Shown in pieces: positions 35,635 to 45,386 of a stretch of 64,000 nucleotides of DNA. The DNA lies in assembly GCF_002005445.1 (NCBI RefSeq), contig NZ_CP014692.1:2418001-2482000 (forward strand), given 5' to 3'. The DNA comes from Acetobacter aceti. Lineage in GTDB: Bacteria > Pseudomonadota > Alphaproteobacteria > Acetobacterales > Acetobacteraceae. A model generated the notes under the pieces. The model was not told the DNA's origin. It was given only the letters and a program-made list of their open reading frames with translations, and searched no databases. Both the position numbers and the translations under genes were made by a program. How positions within the stretch are numbered: position 1 is the stretch's first letter; the number at the start of each line of letters is the position of its first letter.

Positions 35635-37174
35635 GACGGCTGAACACCTCCCGAACGATGGTCAGGATCATAATCCTGAAATCAAAGACAAGAGACCAGC
35701 GACGGATATAATCCAGATCATACGCCACTCTTTTTTTCAGGTCATCAATCGTGACAAGCTCGCCTCGTGCGCCGTTGATCTGCGCCCATCCGGTGATGCC
35801 GGGTTTGACGTGATAACGCAAAACATATTCGGCCAGCGCGTCGTCCAGCAGCAATCCACCGGCACGTGTATGAGGAGCGTGAGGTCTCGGACCGACCAGG
35901 GACATCTCCCCCCTGAGCACATTCAGCAACTGGGGAACCTCATCGATACTCAGTCGACGCAACCATTTTCCGATACGGGTCACTCTGGGATCATCGCGAC
36001 TTGTCTGGCGCGCGGCCATGAGATCCGACATATCGGTATGCATGGAACGGAACTTGTAGACCATGAACTCCCTGCCGTTTTTCCCCGTCCGTGGCTGCCG
36101 GAAAAAAACAGGTCCCTTCGAATCAAGCTTGATGGCCAGAGCCACCCCGATAAGAAAAGGAAGGAGAAAAATGGAGACACAGAAGGCCAGACTGAAATCC
36201 ACGATCGCCTTCTCGACAAGCTGAATATCGGAAAGCGGCCGTCTCTGGATGACAAAAACCGCATTTTCGCCAAGAAACTCACAAGGAAGAACGCGATCAA
36301 AACCAGATACAAGGTTGGGAGTGACGTAAATATCTGAAAGCACCGGCTTCAGCGCAAGAGCTACATTACGGACTTTCGCCTCGGCATCACCCGCCTCTGG
36401 AAAAGCCAGAATAATGGCATGCAACGACTCCCGACGACTTCTGTGAATCAGGTCGTCGAGCGTGCCGTCCAGCTTCCGGCCTGAATCATGACGCGTATTG
36501 TCAGCGAAATTACCAAAAAGGGAATAAGCCTGCCCTGCGTCCAGAGAAAGCCGGTTCACCAGATCCGTAGCTACAGCCCCTGTTCCGACGATGGCCACCC
36601 GACGACGAAGCTTACTCACAACACCAGGCTGATGCAGGAAGAATGTGACTATGGCACGCTCGACAGAAAGCGCGACACATACAGCCACCATCCATGCCGC
36701 CGCCATTTTCAGGGACACAGCACTATCCGGCATCAGGATCGTGGAGAGGCAGAAATGTGCAACACACCCTGCCACGACGGGCGTAATCAGATAACGAAAT
36801 TGGGCTTTGGCACGACGAATTTTCGGAAAAGCGAGAAGTTTCGATTTCTTTGGAAAAAGACAAAAAACCAATACGGCGACTAAATCAGCAGCATCTGTCC
36901 CTGTTTTTATTGAATGAGCAATATGGGTTTTTTCAAACCAGTCCGCGCCCATCGTTCCCGAAGCCACACATATGGCATCCAGACAGCGTATGCTCATCGC
37001 CAGAACACTGTGCAGGTAGGGATAGGGCTCCCTCAATAACTGGCGTATAACCGGGGTTTCCACCAGCGGCTGCGCGGCTTCAATCTCAGAAGCCACATAA
37101 CCTGAATCTATAACCAAGCGTCGGTTATCCATCAGCATCCACTCTCCCGACACATAACGGATAGCTTGCAACAC
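35624..37174 (-). CDS. gumD: Undecaprenyl-phosphate glucose-1-phosphate transferase (GumD/AceA-like)
   Basis: 516 residues. Several N-terminal membrane helices and a Rossmann-like middle domain (V-A-I-V-G-T-G-A-V-A) precede the catalytic PHPT domain. That domain contains G-P-V-F-F-R-Q-P-R-T-G-K-N-G, the Y-K-F-R-S-M-H segment, L-R-R-L-S-I-D-E-V-P-Q-L-L-N-V-L and S-L-V-G-P-R-P. It starts the repeat unit by placing glucose-1-phosphate on the lipid carrier. First gene of the operon gumD-M-C-H-barrel-gumB. ATG 37135 is an alternative start. Confidence 0.92.
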   Translation of the reverse strand: MLQAIRYVSGEWMLMDNRRLVIDSGYVASEIEAAQPLVETPVIRQLLREPYPYLHSVLAMSIRCLDAICVASGTMGADWFEKTHIAHSIKTGTDAADLVAVLVFCLFPKKSKLLAFPKIRRAKAQFRYLITPVVAGCVAHFCLSTILMPDSAVSLKMAAAWMVAVCVALSVERAIVTFFLHQPGVVSKLRRRVAIVGTGAVATDLVNRLSLDAGQAYSLFGNFADNTRHDSGRKLDGTLDDLIHRSRRESLHAIILAFPEAGDAEAKVRNVALALKPVLSDIYVTPNLVSGFDRVLPCEFLGENAVFVIQRRPLSDIQLVEKAIVDFSLAFCVSIFLLPFLIGVALAIKLDSKGPVFFRQPRTGKNGREFMVYKFRSMHTDMSDLMAARQTSRDDPRVTRIGKWLRRLSIDEVPQLLNVLRGEMSLVGPRPHAPHTRAGGLLLDDALAEYVLRYHVKPGITGWAQINGARGELVTIDDLKKRVAYDLDYIRRWSLVFDFRIMILTIVREVFSRHAF

Positions 37175-37493
37175 CAGAATCAGTCATCGTTACTGAACGG
37201 TCAGGAAAGATATAACCCTATTCCCGACATCTCAAGAGAGCTCGGAACGGTCCCTCATGAAAAATCGTTTATAACCGAACTTCTGCACGTCATGCAGAGA
37301 ACATTTCCAATTACTGGGCAAGCGTGCATCCCGACGGTTCAAAAGAGACAGCCCTACAACAAATGTCAATAAGGTTCCGTGCAACCATTCGTCTTTGACG
37401 TCTTACAAACTATCTGACAGCGAAACAGACTGGAAGAGAAAACGACAGGGAGATTATCGTTCAGTCATGTCTACAAAAACCTGCAGCCTCCAC
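37175..37493. other. Intergenic region between the exopolysaccharide operon and hpnR
   Basis: About 320 bases between the gumD-like start and the hpnR stop, both on the minus strand. It must hold the exopolysaccharide promoter and any hpnR terminator, but no convincing -35/-10 pair, hairpin or operator was identified. The short plus-strand frames crossing it look like chance. Confidence 0.4.
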
Positions 37494-39032
37494 TCAGACG
37501 TCAGCTCCCATGCGTGTCTGATCGACAAATTTTTCAGTATCATCGTCCAGAGTTCGGGATTTTCTCCCTCCCGGACCATGAACATATAATTCCTTGACGT
37601 TCATTTTCTCAACAACATCCGGCTGGACAGGCATCTCATAGCGCGGCCTGCGCATATGATCCGCCAATTGCAGCCTGGGATTGAAAACAGAATTAAATTT
37701 CCAGATCATTTTGACAAAGTTTGTCTGCCCCTTGCTCAACAGGCGGGCAGCAATACCAACCGTATCTCGAAAAGCTGACCACCCCATATGCTTGGTGTTC
37801 AGAACCTGCTGCGTTTTGACCAGTTCCTCGTAAAATTCCGGCAAAGACAGCGTTGTCGGTAAAACTGCATGCTGGATATCAAAAAGACGATAATCTCGTG
37901 TTGTGAGACGGCGTACTTCTTTATGCCAGATCTCTGTTCCCGGATAAGGCGTCGTCACCGAGATGTTGACGATATCGGGAATCTCCAGGCACCACTGACG
38001 GATCGTCTCAAACCGCTCCTTCGTCCATGACGGATCCGCAATGAGATTGATCGCCACCATCAGCCCCAATGAGCGGGCATACTCCAGCGCCTCGAAGTTT
38101 CGATCCACGGAAACGCGTTTGCGGAATCTTTTCAGCCCCTCCTCATCAACCGCTTCAAGTCCGATGAAAATGTAACTAAGGCCGATCTCGCTCCATTCCT
38201 TGAAAACTTCCTTATTGCGAAGAAGAACATCTGCACGGGTTTCAAGGTAATATTCCTTCTTGATCCCACGCTTCCTGATTTCCGCAGCGATCGCCAGCCC
38301 GTGTTCGGCATGAACAAACGCAACATCATCCACGATGAAGACACCCGGTTCCTTCAAAGCTTCCAGTTCATCGGCGATGACTTTTGGATCAGCCGTACGA
38401 TAGGACCGACCATAGAAAGTCCAGGCGCTACAGAATGTACAATCCCACGGACATCCACGCGCAAACTCGATCGAAGCAGCCGGATCGAGCGTGCCGATAA
38501 AATACTTGTTCCGGTGACGCAGCAGGTCACGGGCAGGTCTCACATCATCAAGGCTTTTGACAAATGTCGGGGCCGGTCCCTCGAACGTGGTCGTGACAAC
38601 ACCCGGAACCTGGGAAATATCGCCCTTCAGCCAGCCGTCGAGCAGCGGGCCAATGCTGGGCTCACCTTCACCGCGAAGGATGCAGTCAATCGCCCCTTCT
38701 GAAAGGCCCAGGACGTCCTGCGGAATGAAAGAAACAGAATGACCGCCCACGATCGTGAAACAGTCTGGAAAACGGTCTTTCGTCTCTTTACAGAGATCGA
38801 CGATTTCCGGGATATTCGCGAGGTAGTTTCCACAGAAACAGATGGCATCCGGCCGGAATTCCTCGACCAGATTCCAGTAATCCTTATGTTTCTCGACCTG
38901 CAGATCTATGAGTCTGACATCATGGCCTGCATTTCTCGCAGCGCCAGCCACCAGTTCAAGTCCCAGAGGCTCCAGCCTCAGAAACACTCTTGTGTACATC
39001 AGTGCGCTCGGATGTACGGCCAAAAGTTTCAT
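37494..39032 (-). CDS. hpnR: Hopanoid C-3 methylase, B12-binding radical SAM enzyme
   Basis: 512 residues. An N-terminal cobalamin-binding-like domain (about 1-130) is followed by the radical SAM core with C194-x3-C198-x2-C201 (A-R-G-C-P-W-D-C-T-F-C) and a C-terminal HpnR-type region. The opening M-K-L-L-A-V-H-P-S-A-L-M-Y-T is typical of HpnR, which methylates the hopanoid A ring at C-3, a trait known from acetic acid bacteria and methanotrophs. The start at ATG 39032 follows GGGAGA; the longer frame to 39101 is not needed. The gene is downstream of the lipoprotein gene by about 100 bases. Confidence 0.92.
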   Translation of the reverse strand: MKLLAVHPSALMYTRVFLRLEPLGLELVAGAARNAGHDVRLIDLQVEKHKDYWNLVEEFRPDAICFCGNYLANIPEIVDLCKETKDRFPDCFTIVGGHSVSFIPQDVLGLSEGAIDCILRGEGEPSIGPLLDGWLKGDISQVPGVVTTTFEGPAPTFVKSLDDVRPARDLLRHRNKYFIGTLDPAASIEFARGCPWDCTFCSAWTFYGRSYRTADPKVIADELEALKEPGVFIVDDVAFVHAEHGLAIAAEIRKRGIKKEYYLETRADVLLRNKEVFKEWSEIGLSYIFIGLEAVDEEGLKRFRKRVSVDRNFEALEYARSLGLMVAINLIADPSWTKERFETIRQWCLEIPDIVNISVTTPYPGTEIWHKEVRRLTTRDYRLFDIQHAVLPTTLSLPEFYEELVKTQQVLNTKHMGWSAFRDTVGIAARLLSKGQTNFVKMIWKFNSVFNPRLQLADHMRRPRYEMPVQPDVVEKMNVKELYVHGPGGRKSRTLDDDTEKFVDQTRMGADV

Positions 39033-39136
39033 TATGCTGTCTCCCGGATTTCGTTCAGTCTTCCCGGGGAGCATTGTCGAACGAACAGGAGGGGGTGTCA
39101 CACGTTTTCGGGAAATACCTCCTATTCACTGACTGA

Positions 39137-39481
39137 TTATCGAGGCTTGTTCTGTCCGGAATTTGGTTTCCCATACGTGACTTCGGTATCGGGTGTCGCA
39201 TTGGAAGTGCCGGGTTTCGGAAGCGACGTGCCGGCATAAGGCGCAGGCTCGTAGCCTTCCCTTACACCACCAGCAGGCGGCGACCGGTAATTCGCCTCCC
39301 GCTCATGACGCTCCTCAGCCTCCGCAGCCTCCGGAATATTGCGACCGGGGCGTTCCGGCGGCACGTCGATATTATCGCCCGCTCTCGGATCGGACCCGGC
39401 CATCCCGCAGGAAGCCAGAAACGCAACCGGCGTGAAAACCAGCACCCATTGTGACAAACGTATTATGGCCGGTCGACACAT
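39137..39481 (-). CDS. Small Pro/Glu-rich lipoprotein
   Basis: About 114 residues. A lipoprotein signal (W-V-L-V-F-T-P-V-A-F-L-A-S-C) precedes a low-complexity, charged and proline-rich mature part with no recognised fold. The start at ATG 39481 is chosen so that the signal peptide is properly placed; the frame continues upstream to 39580 through the Trm112-like gene. It is 28 bases downstream of that gene. Confidence 0.65.
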   Translation of the reverse strand: MCRPAIIRLSQWVLVFTPVAFLASCGMAGSDPRAGDNIDVPPERPGRNIPEAAEAEERHEREANYRSPPAGGVREGYEPAPYAGTSLPKPGTSNATPDTEVTYGKPNSGQNKPR

Positions 39482-39509
39482 CGCACTCTCTGAACCGCAA
39501 CAGCCCTGA

Positions 39510-39698
39510 TCAAAGTTTACGGGCTTCTTCCGGCAGCATGATCGGAATGCCATCACGGACCGCAAAGGCCAGACCGGCACGCTCGCTGATCAGTTCCGAT
39601 GCTTCACGATCATATCTCAGCGGCCCTTTTGTCACCGGGCATACGAGAAGAGACAAAAGTCGCTGATCCAGAGGGGCTGAAGTCTCGGTGGTCGTCAT
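39510..39698 (-). CDS. Trm112-family small zinc-ribbon-like protein
   Basis: 62 residues with the family core [15 protein letters not shown] and [17 protein letters not shown]. Only one of the usual zinc-ribbon cysteines remains, as in many bacterial UPF0434/YcaR-type members. The start ATG at 39698 follows GGAGA by six bases. In eukaryotes and archaea Trm112 activates methyltransferases; the bacterial role is not well known. It lies between the LON-domain and lipoprotein genes. Confidence 0.85.
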   Translation of the reverse strand: MTTTETSAPLDQRLLSLLVCPVTKGPLRYDREASELISERAGLAFAVRDGIPIMLPEEARKL

Positions 39699-39727
39699 GA
39701 CTGTCTCCAAAAAACAAAACAGAAGGT

Positions 39728-40444
39728 CTATACAGGCCGGGAGCTGCCGTTCTGCGATCCAGAAAGATCAAGGAGTGACTGCAGCACCCGAGCCCGCTCC
39801 GTCAGCGTATCCGCTTCAAGCAATGCCTGTTTTTCCGAAGAAGGGAAAGGACAGATCATCGGCAGCGCAACCAGAAGAGCGTCATCCGCCATCTGATCGA
39901 TCACTTCCCACCGCACGCCCATGCCACGGGACTCAAAATAGTCCTTCAGCGAGTCCAGCAGAAGCTTGCGGTCAAAAGGCGCCGAGGGGATTTCGTTCAG
40001 ATCGCCCGCATATGCGGAAACATCAATACGCGCGCGACGATATCCGCGCGCACCTTCACTCTCACGCAGATAACGGAAACGGCTGATGCCCGTCAGGGTA
40101 AGGGCGTACGTATTGTCCAGCCGCTCCACGAACGATGTGATACGACCAATACATCCGACCTCGAAGAGATGGGGTTCCGGCGCAAAATCTTCGTCATCGT
40201 CAATTTCACTGAACGGCTGGATGATGCCGATCAGTCGCTGATCGGCCAGCGCATCCTCAATCAGTCCGATGTAACGGGGCTCGAAGACGTTCAATGGCAG
40301 CTTTCCCCGAGGCAGCAGCAGAGTGCCGAACAGGGGGAAAAGCCCTATTTCCGCAGGAAGATCCGCAAGGGTGATGTCACCGAGGCGGGGAACTCTCCGC
40401 GGGGTGTTGTCATCGAAAAAGTGAGATCCGGTAGCCAGACCCAT
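39728..40444 (-). CDS. LON peptidase substrate-binding-domain protein
   Basis: 238 residues matching the isolated N-terminal domain of Lon ([13 protein letters not shown], then [10 protein letters not shown]). It has no ATPase or protease domain. Such stand-alone proteins are common in alphaproteobacteria next to thioredoxin-like genes; their function is unproven. It starts six bases after the stop of the YbbN-like gene, so the two are translationally linked. Confidence 0.9.
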   Translation of the reverse strand: MGLATGSHFFDDNTPRRVPRLGDITLADLPAEIGLFPLFGTLLLPRGKLPLNVFEPRYIGLIEDALADQRLIGIIQPFSEIDDDEDFAPEPHLFEVGCIGRITSFVERLDNTYALTLTGISRFRYLRESEGARGYRRARIDVSAYAGDLNEIPSAPFDRKLLLDSLKDYFESRGMGVRWEVIDQMADDALLVALPMICPFPSSEKQALLEADTLTERARVLQSLLDLSGSQNGSSRPV

Positions 40445-40450
40445 TCCTCC

Positions 40451-41440
40451 TCAGGAGAACAGCATGGAAGAAAGACGACGACGCGATGAAACGGTTGCCG
40501 GGTCCGTATGTCCCCACGCTTCAAAGAACCGGAACAGCAACTGTTTGGCAGCGCCTTCTTTCCAGTCGCGATCCGCCTTGATAATCGCCAGCAGCTCGGC
40601 GGCAGCCTCCTCCCGATGACCCGCGACATTCAACGCGTTGGCAAGATCCATCCGTGCATCAAAATCATCCGGATTGGCCGCAATACGCTCGCGAAGAGCA
40701 TCCGCTTCTCCCGCGACCTTCCGGCCTTCACGCTTCAGCTCAAGCTCCGCCCGAGCCCCTTCGATCTCCGGATGCGTCGTGATGGCCGCCGGAACATCAT
40801 CCAGCGCGGCAGAAGCGGCTTCCTCATCATCCAGCGCCAGCATCGCACGAATGAGACCACCCCACGCGGTCGGATTCTCGGCTTCATCTTCCAGCACGGC
40901 GGAATAGAGCTCGGCGGCGTGCGCAGGGTTGCCCGCCTCCATCGCCAGACCGGCTTCCACGAGCAGATCCGCGCTCGGAAGCGTGCCGCCGCCGGCTGCT
41001 TTCAGAACAGTTTCGACGAACTGCTTGACCTGACTTTCCGGAAGCGCGCCCTGAAACAGGTCCAGAATCTGCCCTTTCCAGAAAGCCGCCACCATCGGGA
41101 TGGACTGAAGCGGCAGTCCTGCACGCGTCAGCTGCGCGGCAAGATTACGGTTGGCCTCGATATCGACCTTGACGAGTCTGACCCGCCCCTTGGCCGCTGT
41201 AACGACACGCTCGATAACCGGAGTCAGCTGTTTGCAGGGGCCACACCAGTCAGCCCAGAAATCGACCAGAACCGGCACATCACGGCTGGCTTCCAGCACG
41301 ATCTGCATGAAATTGGCTTCAGTGCCTTCCATGATGACGTCACCACCGCCCTTCTGCCCCTGAGCCGCTGAAGACCCAGCACGCAGACCGGCGCCATTAC
41401 CGGTGGGGGGAGCTGAACGGTTCTGGCCGATTATGTAATC
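40451..41440 (-). CDS. YbbN-like co-chaperone: thioredoxin domain plus TPR
   Basis: About 329 residues. A thioredoxin fold with an intact W-C-G-P-C active site (C67 and C70) is followed by a helical TPR-like part (about 150-320). E. coli YbbN (CnoX) has the same layout and acts with DnaK/GroEL, although its own C-x-x-C differs; here the redox site is complete, so thiol-disulfide activity is likely. The start at ATG 41440 (M-D-Y-I-I-G) is chosen over 41479. First gene of a run continuing to the lipoprotein. Confidence 0.87.
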   Translation of the reverse strand, partial: DYIIGQNRSAPPTGNGAGLRAGSSAAQGQKGGGDVIMEGTEANFMQIVLEASRDVPVLVDFWADWCGPCKQLTPVIERVVTAAKGRVRLVKVDIEANRNLAAQLTRAGLPLQSIPMVAAFWKGQILDLFQGALPESQVKQFVETVLKAAGGGTLPSADLLVEAGLAMEAGNPAHAAELYSAVLEDEAENPTAWGGLIRAMLALDDEEAASAALDDVPAAITTHPEIEGARAELELKREGRKVAGEADALRERIAANPDDFDARMDLANALNVAGHREEAAAELLAIIKADRDWKEGAAKQLLFRFFEAWGHTDPATVSSRRRLSSMLFS

Positions 41441-41600
41441 CATCGTCTGCAATCCTGCCTTCCTGCAACCGCCGCACATCTGCCAGCGCCAGACTCAGCT
41501 TCGTCTGGGTCAGGCTTAGCGCAGAGACGCGAAAACAGAAACCCACCTTCAGAGTGAACCTCTCATCAGGCAGGCTTCCCTAAAACACAACCGAACCGCC

Positions 41601-41625
41601 GCGCTCGCCAGAACAGGGCGAGCGC
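41601..41625 (-). terminator. Strong hairpin between the SDR and YbbN genes
   Basis: Perfect 9-bp arms GCGCTCGCC and GGCGAGCGC with a 7-base loop. It lies about 90 bases after the SDR stop on the minus strand; the T tract after it (TTGTGTTTTA) is imperfect. It probably ends SDR transcription. Confidence 0.55.
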
Positions 41626-41716
41626 GCAGCCGCAGTTCTGTTTTTCAAGTGGATTGAAGACAGGACTTATTCAAGAGGGAGGCAGCCATGAAGCCGCCCA
41701 CATCTCCTGCTTGCAC

Positions 41717-42448
41717 TCAGGCCAGCAGCCCGCCGTCCACTGGAATGGCCGCGCCTGTGATATACCCGGCATCCGGTCTGGCGAGGAAAGACACCATGCG
41801 GGCAATATCCCCGACATGGCCGTACGCACCGGTCGCAACGAAGCCCGCAAGAGCAGCCGCCCCTTCCGCATCCGCCGGATTCATGTCTGTGTCGATCGGA
41901 CCCGGTTCCACCACGTTGATGGTGATGCCTTTCTTGCCGAGATCACGGGCGGCGCCCTGAGCAAAGCCACGCAGCGCCGCTTTTGTCGCGCCATAGAGAG
42001 ACAGGCCGGGGAACGGCAGACGACCTGCAAAGGCCGAGCCCATCAGGATGATGCGCCCGCCGCTCTTCATGTGCCGGAGCGCTTCCCGCGTCTCGACCAT
42101 AACGCCACGCACGTTGAGGTTCAGGACTTTTTCGATGTCCTCGATACTGGCCTGATCGATGGTTGTGTAAGGATAAGCACCCGCGTTGCACACCAGCGCA
42201 TCAATGCGCCCAAAATGACTCACGGTTTCGGCGATGATTTTCCTGTTGCCTTCAACGGTCGCCCCATCAGCCTGAATGGCCTTGGCTTTCCGTCCGATCT
42301 GCTCGATTTTTTTGCACAGTTCATTGGCCTGCGCCTCGCTCCGCGCATAGGAAAACGCGATATCGAATCCGTCTCTGGCGAGGTGCTCGGCAACAGCGGC
42401 GCCAATTCCACGGCTTCCGCCGGTAATAACAGCAACACGATCAGTCAT
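41717..42448 (-). CDS. SDR-family oxidoreductase (3-oxoacyl-ACP-reductase-like)
   Basis: 243 residues. The cofactor motif (V-I-T-G-G-S-R-G-I-G) is at the N-terminus, N-A-G follows near residue 89, and the catalytic Ser and Y-G-A-T-K are present. Basic residues after the second strand suggest NADPH preference. The start at ATG 42448 is at the natural N-terminus; the open frame to 42526 is surplus. It is divergent from the AraC-type regulator, which probably controls it. Substrate unknown. Confidence 0.9.
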   Translation of the reverse strand: MTDRVAVITGGSRGIGAAVAEHLARDGFDIAFSYARSEAQANELCKKIEQIGRKAKAIQADGATVEGNRKIIAETVSHFGRIDALVCNAGAYPYTTIDQASIEDIEKVLNLNVRGVMVETREALRHMKSGGRIILMGSAFAGRLPFPGLSLYGATKAALRGFAQGAARDLGKKGITINVVEPGPIDTDMNPADAEGAAALAGFVATGAYGHVGDIARMVSFLARPDAGYITGAAIPVDGGLLA

Positions 42449-42706
42449 GGTTGATATCCCTGTTCTCAATGGGGTCGAGAGAGGTTTCTGGATACAGACA
42501 TGAAGAGAAATCCACAGCCCTCGCATTGTCCGGCCAGACAGGATGATGAACAGCGAGCCGAAACTTCATCATGACGCACTGCCGCCTTACTGCTCACCCC
42601 AGCCCTCGTTCTGTGACGTTTGCACTCAAAAGGCGTGAATGGGATAGAATGATCTTCCTAAAAAATTGCCTGATTTTCCACAGAGCCAATCGTCCGGACT
42701 GCTTTC

Positions 42707-43633
42707 ATGGCCTCTCATATTCTCAGAAAAATCCAGTCGCGGGTCGCTGGTCTCTGTCAGGACAAGGTCGTCAGAACCGACATCGACTGCCTGACACTCT
42801 ATAAATCCGAACGAAAAACCGATCCGGTCCTCTTCGTATATGAACCCCGCATCTACATCGTCGTGCAGGGGAGCAAGCAGGTCTCGCTTTACGACAGAAT
42901 CTACGACTACAATGAACGCCAGTATCTCGTCTCGACCGTCGATCTGCCGGTCTCAGGCATGATCACCGAGGCATCGCCCGACAAGCCTTACCTCGCAGCC
43001 TGCATCTCGTTCTCGCCACTGGAGATTCTGGAAGTGATCGAAACATGCGGCGCAGAGGCCATGCCGCATCCCGCTTCCCGTTCAGGAATGGGACTGAGCG
43101 CTCTGACAGACGACCTTCTCGATACGGTGATGCGATTGCTGAACTGTCTGAGCTCGAAACAGGATATTCACTTTCTCGCCCCCCTGATCAAAAAGGAAAT
43201 CATCTATCGGATGCTTGCCGGGGAGCAGGGAAAAACACTGTATGACATCGCCAATGACAGAAGCGACCTGTCCGGCGTCAATCGCGCCATCGCCTTCCTG
43301 AGACAGGGCTTTACTGAAAATGGCGACATGACCATCCTCCCCTCTCTTGCCGGGATGAGCCGTTCCCGCTTTTACAAAAAGTTCCAGCAGGCCACCAATC
43401 TGACTCCCTTGCAGTACCGCCTTCGCCTCCGAATGCAGGAAGCACGCCGTATGCTACTCCATGACGCCATGTCCGTGGCCGAAATCGGATTTCGCGTGGG
43501 TTATGAAAGTCCTTCCCAGTTCAATCGGGAATACAGGAAAGTGTTCGGGCTTCCACCTCATGCCGACATGAAACGGATCCGCACAATCGGCATCGACCGC
43601 TACAAGGATGAAAACGAAGCGATCTGGCGATAG
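42707..43633 (+). CDS. AraC-family transcriptional regulator
   Basis: 308 residues. An AraC_N-type cupin-like domain (about residues 15-170; P-R-I-Y-I-V-V-Q-G-S-K-Q) is followed by two helix-turn-helix motifs (M-S-R-S-R-F-Y-K-K-F and V-A-E-I-G-F-R-V-G-Y-E-S-P-S-Q-F). Regulators of this type commonly act on a divergently placed oxidoreductase gene, here the SDR 258 bases away. No operator could be identified in the shared upstream region. Confidence 0.92.
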   Translation: MASHILRKIQSRVAGLCQDKVVRTDIDCLTLYKSERKTDPVLFVYEPRIYIVVQGSKQVSLYDRIYDYNERQYLVSTVDLPVSGMITEASPDKPYLAACISFSPLEILEVIETCGAEAMPHPASRSGMGLSALTDDLLDTVMRLLNCLSSKQDIHFLAPLIKKEIIYRMLAGEQGKTLYDIANDRSDLSGVNRAIAFLRQGFTENGDMTILPSLAGMSRSRFYKKFQQATNLTPLQYRLRLRMQEARRMLLHDAMSVAEIGFRVGYESPSQFNREYRKVFGLPPHADMKRIRTIGIDRYKDENEAIWR

Positions 43634-43850
43634 GGGTTTGAGGGGGTTTTGTCCCTTACCCCACCCTAAAACTTTCCACTGGAGACCATTTCACCGGCAT
43701 GTCGAGGCATGCGCCTGCACAGGAAGCTTGCGGATTTCATCTTGAAGTTACAGGAGTCGGCCAATACATCAGGAGGTATGAGACGTTACCTGAAATACCC
43801 GTTCACGGTTCGGATTGCCTCAGCCTGAAACACCCAGACATCAAAACGCT

Positions 43851-45386
43851 TCAGCTTTTTTGCGGTGAGCGCTTCTTTCCACCCGCTTTCGGATGGTTCG
43901 CCGGATCATCCACACGGTTCCACCAGCCGCCGCCCAGCGATTGAAACAGCCCGACAGTATCAGACAGTCTCGCACCCTGCGCCTGCGCCAGAGCCAGCTT
44001 CGCCTGCAATTCCGTCTGCTGCGCGTTCAGCATGGTCACCCGGCTGACATCCCCCAGACGGAGTTGCGCCTGCGAGATGCCGGCGCTTCTCGTTGCCGCT
44101 TCCGCCGCATTCTCTGTCTGGATCAACATATCCGAATCATTGTGAACAGCATTCAGACTATCAGCGACATCTTCTATCGCCGTGGTAATGGTCGAGCGAT
44201 ACTGAGCGGCGGCTTCATCGTATCGACGACGCGCCCCGGTTTCCTGATGCTGCAATTCAAATCCGTCGAAGAGCGGCTCAGTCAGCATTGCCGCCAGTTC
44301 CCACTGACCAAAGCCCGGCGCCGCCATCTGAGCGATGCTTGCTGCCGCGAAACCCGGCGAGAACCCAAGCTGCACGTTCGGCAGGCGGTTGGCGATCGCC
44401 ACGCCCACATGCGCGCAGGCAACATGATAGTCGGCTTCAGCGGTTTTTATATCCGGTCGCTGATTGATGAGCTGCGCGGGCAGGCTGACTGGCAGTTCGG
44501 CGGGCAGCGTAAAGCGGGCCAGTTCGAACTCCGGCGTCGGCTGGTCCGGCAGATCGTTGGCCAGCGCCGCGATCTCGTCATGCAGGGCGGCAAGCGTCTG
44601 ATTGAGTGTCGGCAATGTCGCACGGGTCTGCGCCAGAAGCGTCTGCTGCTGCGCCAGATCGGCCATCGACACATCACCCAGCTTCTGCTGCATCTCCATT
44701 GAATGCAGCACCTTTTCCTGCTGGTCGATCAGCACGTTGGTGACAGCGATTTCCTCCCGAACCATAGCATAGGAAATGGCCGCATCCACGGCGGAACTCG
44801 TCAATGTGAGCCATGCCGCCTCAAGCTGGTATTTCTGTCCTTCCCGCTCGGCAGCGGCAGCCTCGACCTGACGGCGCACCCCGCCCCACAGATCTGGTGA
44901 ATAGGAAATGTTCAGCTGCGCCGTATGGACGTTGTAAAGCCATGAATTGGCCATCGGAACGTTGGAATAGGCCCGGGATGTCTTGAAGCGGGCAGGATTG
45001 AAGTAACCGCTGACCGAAGGATACAGTGCGCTTTCGGAAGCAAGCTTGTCCTGCTGGGCGGCATAGAGGGACTGCTTGGCCGCCTCCAGAGACGGGTTAC
45101 GCGCCAGAACACGCTTCAGCAGTTGGTCCAGCTCGGGATAATGAAACAGCTTCCACCAGTCAGCCGGAATATCCGCGCCAGTGCGGAAAACCTGATCACC
45201 ATCCTGCGCCGACTGTGATGTTGCCCGGCCTCCGCTGCTCTTCGGCAAGCCACCCTGGACATAAGAGGTGACAGGTGCGGCTGGGCGATGAAAATCCGGA
45301 CCGACCGCGCAGCCCGCCAGCATCAGAGCGCAGAAGGAAACGCTGGCATACTGAGTCAGGCTTCTGGAAAGACCACATTCCCTCAT
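43851..45386 (-). CDS. Outer-membrane efflux lipoprotein, NodT/OprM family
   Basis: 511 residues. A lipoprotein signal (C-A-L-M-L-A-G-C-A-V-G-P-D-F) is followed by the paired TolC-like repeats of long helices and strands (for example N-P-S-L-E-A-A-K-Q-S-L-Y-A-A-Q and D-I-K-T-A-E-A-D-Y). It is the outer-membrane channel of the tripartite pump. Its start overlaps the pump-gene stop by 4 bp. Confidence 0.92.
   Translation of the reverse strand: MRECGLSRSLTQYASVSFCALMLAGCAVGPDFHRPAAPVTSYVQGGLPKSSGGRATSQSAQDGDQVFRTGADIPADWWKLFHYPELDQLLKRVLARNPSLEAAKQSLYAAQQDKLASESALYPSVSGYFNPARFKTSRAYSNVPMANSWLYNVHTAQLNISYSPDLWGGVRRQVEAAAAEREGQKYQLEAAWLTLTSSAVDAAISYAMVREEIAVTNVLIDQQEKVLHSMEMQQKLGDVSMADLAQQQTLLAQTRATLPTLNQTLAALHDEIAALANDLPDQPTPEFELARFTLPAELPVSLPAQLINQRPDIKTAEADYHVACAHVGVAIANRLPNVQLGFSPGFAAASIAQMAAPGFGQWELAAMLTEPLFDGFELQHQETGARRRYDEAAAQYRSTITTAIEDVADSLNAVHNDSDMLIQTENAAEAATRSAGISQAQLRLGDVSRVTMLNAQQTELQAKLALAQAQGARLSDTVGLFQSLGGGWWNRVDDPANHPKAGGKKRSPQKS

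Noticed and set aside
43634..43850. G-rich stretch after the AraC gene, considered as a repeat or terminator
   Set aside because: No clear inverted repeat and no match to either repeat family in the window.
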